Source: JBDIBB01 sp039812685
GTDB taxonomy: Bacteria; Acidobacteriota; Vicinamibacteria; Vicinamibacterales; JAFNAJ01
Assembly: GCA_039812685.1 (NCBI GenBank)
Contig: JBDIBB010000077.1
Span: 1 to 19,396, forward strand
DNA length: 19,396 bases
Direction of reading: 5' to 3'
The translations under genes and the position numbers were made by a program. Of the stretch, positions 15,254 through 19,396 are shown piece after piece. Within the stretch, counting starts at the first letter, position 1. Each line of letters begins with the position of its first letter. The notes beneath the pieces were generated by a model. It ran no database searches. It saw only the letters and a program-made list of their open reading frames with translations, and was not told where the DNA came from.

Positions 15254-16249
15254 TCATGCCGGCGGCACCTCGCGGCCGGCCGCGGCAATGGCGCCGGCAA
15301 TGGCTGCCGTGACCGCGGCGCGCGCCGCGGCGTCCCCGCCGGGAACGTCGAAGCCCGCCGCGTTCGTGTGGCCGCCGCCGCCGAAGCGCAGGGCCACCGC
15401 CCGCACGTCGACCTCACCCTTCGATCGGGCGCTGGCGCGCCACGTGCCATCCTCGGCCTCCTTGAACATCACCACCGCGTCGATGGTGCGCACCTGCAGG
15501 GGCAGGTTGACGAGGCCGTCGAGATCGTCGGGCGTGGCGCCGGTGCGGCAGAGCAGCGCGCGATCGAGCGACAGGATCGCCAGACGCCCCCCGCTTTCGA
15601 GCGCCATGCCCTCGAGCAGGGCGCCCATCAGCCTGAGGCGGCCGATCGAACTGCTGTCGAACACCAGGCGCGCCATCCGCGCCGGGTCGACGCCAGCCTC
15701 GGTGACGCGCCGGCACACGTCGAAGGTCCGGGCCGAGACGCCCGCGTGGCGGAACCCGCCCGTGTCGGTGACGATGCCGAGGTAGATCGCGGCGCCGATG
15801 TCGGCGTCCAGCGGCACGCCGAGGCCGTCGATCACCTCGGCGACCATCTCGGCACACGCCGCGTAGGAGGCGTCGAACCAGTTGACGGCCCCGTAGGCCG
15901 TGTTGCCGGGATGGTGATCGATGTTGACGATGCGGTAGCGCTCGAGGCCGGCGACGCCGGGCCGGCCGAGGTCGCCGCACTCCATGACGATGAGGGCGTC
16001 GTAGTCGCCATCCACCGACGCGGCCACCTCGATGTCGGCGACGCCGCCAAACGCGCGATAGGCCGCCGGCGGCTCGTCGCGGTTCACCATCCGGACGTGC
16101 CGGCCCATGTGCCGCAGGGCGAGCGCGAGCGCCACCTGTGACCCGATGGAGTCGCCGTCGGGGCGCGCGTGAGACGTGATCAGGAACCGCTGGCCGTGCC
16201 GCAACGCCTCGCAGATCGCCGTCACCTGCGTGTGCGCGTCAGCCTTCAT
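15254..16249 (-). CDS. nrnA: DHH-DHHA1 phosphoesterase, NrnA-like nanoRNase/pAp phosphatase
   Basis: A 331-residue member of the DHH phosphoesterase family. The Mn-binding motifs are visible: SHARPDGDSIGS with Asp31 and Asp33, ECGDLGR with Asp93, the DHH triad at 111-113 (NIDHHPGN), and IVTDTGGFRH. The C-terminal DHHA1 substrate domain ends in FGGGGHTNAAG at 289-299. NrnA hydrolyses short RNA oligonucleotides (2-5 nt) and 3'-phosphoadenosine 5'-phosphate. Location between rbfA and truB is common in bacteria that lack Orn. The ATG at 16249 lies inside the end of rbfA (11-nt overlap), suggesting translational coupling. Substrate specificity cannot be read from sequence alone; c-di-AMP/pGpG hydrolysis by related proteins is an alternative. 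Confidence 0.92.
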   Translation of the reverse strand: MKADAHTQVTAICEALRHGQRFLITSHARPDGDSIGSQVALALALRHMGRHVRMVNRDEPPAAYRAFGGVADIEVAASVDGDYDALIVMECGDLGRPGVAGLERYRIVNIDHHPGNTAYGAVNWFDASYAACAEMVAEVIDGLGVPLDADIGAAIYLGIVTDTGGFRHAGVSARTFDVCRRVTEAGVDPARMARLVFDSSSIGRLRLMGALLEGMALESGGRLAILSLDRALLCRTGATPDDLDGLVNLPLQVRTIDAVVMFKEAEDGTWRASARSKGEVDVRAVALRFGGGGHTNAAGFDVPGGDAAARAAVTAAIAGAIAAAGREVPPA

Positions 16250-16694
16250 CGTCGCCGTCGTCTCCGGATTGGGCGCCGGGGATCGGGATCTCGCCGGACG
16301 CGTCGGTCCCCTCGCCGGCTCCGGACACCGCCTCGTCGTCCACCGGGTGGGGCCCGTCCTTGATTTCCTGCAGCAGCCGCTCGATGCGCTCGCCGCGCTC
16401 CACCGACTCGTCGTAGGTGAAGAACAACTCGGGCACCCGCCGCAGCCGGATGCGTGCGCCGATCTGGCGGCGCAGGAACGGCGCGGCGCGCTGCAGCGCC
16501 TTTCCGGTCGCGCGGTGCGCCGCCTCGTCGCCGAGTGACGTGTAGTAGACCCTCGCCGACTGCAGGTCGGCCGACACCTTGACGTGGGTGATCGTGACGA
16601 AGCCCACGCCGGGATCCTTCACTTCGCGCCTGATGATGTCGCTCAGGTCCTCGCGAATCTGGTCGCCGACGCGTTGGGGACGTTGACCTTGCAC
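16239..16694 (-). CDS. rbfA: 30S ribosome-binding factor RbfA
   Basis: A 151-residue 30S assembly factor with a KH-like fold, involved in 16S rRNA 5'-end maturation and cold adaptation. Recognised by RVGDQIREDLSDIIRREVKDPGVGFVTITHVKVS (in pieces: DQIREDLSDIIRREVKDP and VTITHVKVS), DLQSARVYYTSLG, and the RRQIGARIRLRRVPELFFTYDES block with the terminal helix GERIERLLQEI. A ~38-residue acidic tail (ending SGDDGDDEG) follows the conserved domain and is longer than in E. coli. The GTG at 16694 is chosen because it directly precedes QGQRPQRVGDQI and no ATG is available; its ribosome site is weak. It starts 80 nt after infB and its stop is inside nrnA. Confidence 0.93.
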   Translation of the reverse strand: MQGQRPQRVGDQIREDLSDIIRREVKDPGVGFVTITHVKVSADLQSARVYYTSLGDEAAHRATGKALQRAAPFLRRQIGARIRLRRVPELFFTYDESVERGERIERLLQEIKDGPHPVDDEAVSGAGEGTDASGEIPIPGAQSGDDGDDEG

Positions 16695-16774
16695 AGGCGT
16701 TCTCGTGGGAAGCGCGCGGCCGGGCGGGGCCCCGGACCGGCGTCCGGGGCCGCGTTCCGCGACGCGTGCGGCGA

Positions 16775-19396
16775 TCAGGAGACCGCGGCTTCGACCTGCT
16801 CGACGACGAAGGCCTCGATGACGTCGCCCGGCTTGAGGTCGTTGTAGCGTTCGAAGGACATGCCGCACTCGAAGCCGGCCTTCACCTCCGAGACGTCGTC
16901 CTTGAAGCGCTTGAGCGAGCCCAGCGTGCCCTCGTGGATGACCTTGCCGTCGCGCACGAGCCGCGCCTGCGCGCCGCCCGAGCGCTTGATCAGGCCGTCG
17001 GTCACCATGCAGCCGGCCACCGTGCCCACCTTCGGCACCTTGAAGATCTGGCGCACCTCGGCCGCGCCCAGGCGCACCTCCTTGAAGGTGGGCTCGAGCA
17101 GGCCGGACATCGCCTTCCTGATCTCGTCGGTGACGTTGTAGATCACCGAGTGCATGCGCACGTCGACGCCCTCGCGCTCGATCAGTTCGGTCGCGTTGCG
17201 ATCGGGCCGCACGTCGAAGCCGATGATGATCGCGTTGGAGGCCGAGGCCAGCAGCACGTCGGATTCGTTGATGGCGCCGACGCCCGCCCGGATGATGCGG
17301 ATCTTGACCTGCTCGTCCGACAGCTTCTGCAGCGTGTCGGCCAGCACCTCGGCCGAACCCCCGACGTCGGCCTTGATCACGAGCGGCAGTTCCTTCACGC
17401 CGCCCTCGGCCACGGCCTGCTTCAGCGACTCCAGCGTCAGGCGGGGCTGCCGGGTCAGCAGTTTCTCCTTCGCCTGCAACTGCCGGTACATCGCGATCTG
17501 GCGCGCCTTGGCCTGGTCGTTGATCACCTGGAAGGTGTCGCCTGGCGCCGGGATGCCCTCGAGGCCGAGCACCTCGACGGGAGTCGAGGGGCCGGCGCTC
17601 CTCGTCGTGCGGCCGCGGTCGTCGATCAGCGCCCGCACGCGGCTGACGATCGCGCCGGCGATGAAGGTGTCGCCCACGTGCAGCGTGCCGTCCTGGACGA
17701 GCACCGTGGCGACCGATCCGCGCCCGCGATCGAGCTTGGCCTCGAGCACCGTGCCCGAGGCGTCGCGCTTGGGATTGGCCTTGAGTTCCGCGATGTCGGC
17801 GACGAGCAGGACCATCTCCAGGAGGCCGTCGATGTTCTGCCGCTTCTTGGCCGACACCTCGACGGTGACCGTCTGGCCGCCCCATTGCTCGGGCATCAGG
17901 CCCAGGTCCGAGAGTTCCTTCTTGACGCGTTCGGGGTTGGCCTCGGGCTTGTCCACCTTGTTCACCGCGACGAGGATCGGCACGTTGGCCGCCCGCGCGT
18001 GATCGATGGCCTCGCGCGTCTGCGGCATCACGCCGTCGTCGGCGGCGACGACCAGGATGACCACGTCGGTGACACGTGCGCCGCGCGCCCGCATCATCGT
18101 GAACGCCTCGTGGCCCGGCGTGTCGAGGAACACGACCTTCCGCTTGTTGACCTCGACGGCATAGGCGCCGATGTGCTGCGTGATCCCGCCGGCCTCGCGC
18201 TCGGCCACCCGTGTCTCGCGGATGGCGTCGAGCAGCGTGGTCTTGCCGTGATCGACGTGGCCCATGACGGTGACGACCGGCGCCCGCTCGACCAGGTCGG
18301 CCGCGCTGGAGGCCTCCTGCTGCAGCTCGACCAGTTCCTCCTCGAAGGAACGCATCTGCACCTCGGCCCCGAACTCGCGGGCCAGCATCGTGGCCGTTTC
18401 GGCGTCCACCGTGCTGTTGATGGTCATCATCAGCCGCTTCTCGAGCAGCTTCTTCAGCACGTCCTTGACCTTCACCTCCAGCTTGTCGGCCAGATCCTTG
18501 ACCGTCATGCCTTCGGCCAGCGTGATCGACCGCGTGACCGGCGGTGGTCCGGCCGGCGACTGCGAGGAACTCATCGTCTGCAGTTCGCGCCGGATCTCGA
18601 AGCCCTTCTGGCGCTGTCCGCCGGGACGCCTGGCCTGTGGCCGTCCCTGCGGTCCCGGGCCGGGCCGATGTGGCGGCGAGCCCGGGGTGCCAGGCCGCGC
18701 CGACGGCGCGCCGGGCACCGCCGGGCGTTGTCCCGGCGGCACGTACCCGGTGGGCGCGTAGGAGGGGCGTGCGAACTGGGTGAGCGGCGATCGAATCGCG
18801 CCCGGTGCCGGTCCGGCGGGGGTGCGGACCGGTTGTGACGGCAGGGGTCGCGGGCCACCCGGCACCTGCCGGGGCTGCGGCGGAATGGGCGCCTGCGACA
18901 CCGGTCGAGCCGCCGGCGGCTGTGTGCCAGGCCTGGTCGTACGCGGCGCCACCGGCGCGGCCGCACGACCCTCGGCGACCGGGGCGTTGGGATCCTCGAT
19001 GCGCAGGCGCAGCGTGGGCGGGACGAGCCGGCCTGCCGGGACCTGAGCGGCCGGAGGCGCGGCGGGCGTCGGCCTTCGGCCGCCAGTTTCCGCATCGGCC
19101 GGAGCGCTCTCCCGCACGGCGTCTGACGCGGCCACGACGGCCGCGGCGGGCTCGACGGCAGGCGTCGTCTCGGGAACCGGGACGGTCTCGACCGGCGCGG
19201 GTGCCTCGACTGGCGGCGCGACGGCGGCTGCCGGCTCCGCCACGGGGACCGAGGGCGAGGCGTCGGCGGCTGGAACGGATGTCTCGGCTGGCGGTGGAGC
19301 CTCGGGCTCGCGCGCCTCGATGGCCGGCGCCGGCTCGGGTCCCCCGATCTCCTCGACCGGCGCTGGCACGCCCCCATCGGGCGGGGCTGCCGGCAG
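16775..19396 (-). CDS. infB: Translation initiation factor IF-2 (N-terminus outside the window)
   Basis: 873 residues are visible and the frame is open to the right edge, so the start lies beyond 19396. IF2 is the GTPase that places fMet-tRNA on the 30S subunit and promotes 50S joining. Reading from the right edge: a ~260-residue Pro/Ala/Val-rich low-complexity region (about 18600-19396); an IF2_N helical domain (EGMTVKDLADKLEVKVKDV); the G domain with VTVMGHVDHGKTTLLDAI (about 18247-18280), GGITQHIGAY, DTPGHEAFTMM, NKVDKP and SAKK; beta-barrel domain II; domain III; and the C-terminal fMet-tRNA-binding barrel ending near YNDLKPGDVIEAF. All five G motifs are intact. It leads the rbfA-nrnA-truB-rpsO-pnp cluster; nusA is probably just outside. 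Confidence 0.97.
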   Translation of the reverse strand: MPAAPPDGGVPAPVEEIGGPEPAPAIEAREPEAPPPAETSVPAADASPSVPVAEPAAAVAPPVEAPAPVETVPVPETTPAVEPAAAVVAASDAVRESAPADAETGGRRPTPAAPPAAQVPAGRLVPPTLRLRIEDPNAPVAEGRAAAPVAPRTTRPGTQPPAARPVSQAPIPPQPRQVPGGPRPLPSQPVRTPAGPAPGAIRSPLTQFARPSYAPTGYVPPGQRPAVPGAPSARPGTPGSPPHRPGPGPQGRPQARRPGGQRQKGFEIRRELQTMSSSQSPAGPPPVTRSITLAEGMTVKDLADKLEVKVKDVLKKLLEKRLMMTINSTVDAETATMLAREFGAEVQMRSFEEELVELQQEASSAADLVERAPVVTVMGHVDHGKTTLLDAIRETRVAEREAGGITQHIGAYAVEVNKRKVVFLDTPGHEAFTMMRARGARVTDVVILVVAADDGVMPQTREAIDHARAANVPILVAVNKVDKPEANPERVKKELSDLGLMPEQWGGQTVTVEVSAKKRQNIDGLLEMVLLVADIAELKANPKRDASGTVLEAKLDRGRGSVATVLVQDGTLHVGDTFIAGAIVSRVRALIDDRGRTTRSAGPSTPVEVLGLEGIPAPGDTFQVINDQAKARQIAMYRQLQAKEKLLTRQPRLTLESLKQAVAEGGVKELPLVIKADVGGSAEVLADTLQKLSDEQVKIRIIRAGVGAINESDVLLASASNAIIIGFDVRPDRNATELIEREGVDVRMHSVIYNVTDEIRKAMSGLLEPTFKEVRLGAAEVRQIFKVPKVGTVAGCMVTDGLIKRSGGAQARLVRDGKVIHEGTLGSLKRFKDDVSEVKAGFECGMSFERYNDLKPGDVIEAFVVEQVEAAVS

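Noticed and set aside
15199..15450. N-terminal extension of truB into nrnA
   Set aside because: The extra codons overlap nrnA in another register, are Arg/Ala/Pro-rich and do not resemble TruB; the conserved protein begins at the GTG at 15198.
16766..18838. A 690-codon open frame antisense to infB
   Set aside because: infB has all five G motifs on the - strand; the + strand frame is a compositional shadow rich in His/Asp/Leu.

Overview
The window is GC-rich, densely coding bacterial chromosome carrying mostly conserved housekeeping genes. A type-3 (archaeal/eukaryote-like) prolyl-tRNA synthetase, a two-gene tatA-tatC locus, a Ste24-like M48 protease and an infB-rbfA-nrnA-truB-rpsO-pnp cluster suggest an Acidobacteriota genome, perhaps class Vicinamibacteria. 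That placement is an inference from gene content and composition, with no marker phylogeny behind it. I see no tRNA, rRNA, CRISPR array, insertion sequence, prophage or toxin-antitoxin locus. No stretch longer than about 300 bases lacks a gene.

Left part (1-4900). The 3' end of proS comes first on the + strand. A HEAT-like protein of unknown role follows on the - strand, divergent from a secreted DUF192 protein (+). The DUF192 gene converges on tatC across a perfect 12-bp hairpin. tatA and tatC are read on the - strand from a near-consensus promoter with a structured leader. Divergent from tatA is an S41 (CtpA-type) protease whose promoter sits so close to its ATG that the mRNA may be almost leaderless.

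Middle (4968-10912). On the + strand lie a full-length SMC chromosome-condensation ATPase, a membrane M48 zinc protease and a Crp/Fnr-family regulator whose cyclic-nucleotide Arg is replaced. The regulator ends 7 nt from a convergent small membrane-anchored cupredoxin-like protein that contains no histidine.

Right part (11537-19396), all on the - strand. This is the translation/RNA-decay cluster in transcription order infB, rbfA, nrnA, truB, rpsO, pnp. infB runs off the right edge. The products initiate translation (IF2), mature the 30S subunit (RbfA, S15), modify tRNA (TruB), clear short oligonucleotides (NrnA) and degrade mRNA (PNPase). A likely internal promoter overlaps the end of truB. 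The rpsO leader carries two exact 9-nt copies that compete for one pairing partner, a candidate S15 autoregulatory switch. A second hairpin lies between rpsO and pnp, where RNase III/PNPase control sits in E. coli. Several genes start with GTG (rpsO, truB, rbfA, cupredoxin, Crp-like).

I did not find a new multi-gene system. The most interesting signals are the rpsO leader, the histidine-free cupredoxin beside a Crp-like regulator, the near-leaderless promoters and the acidic insert in SMC.
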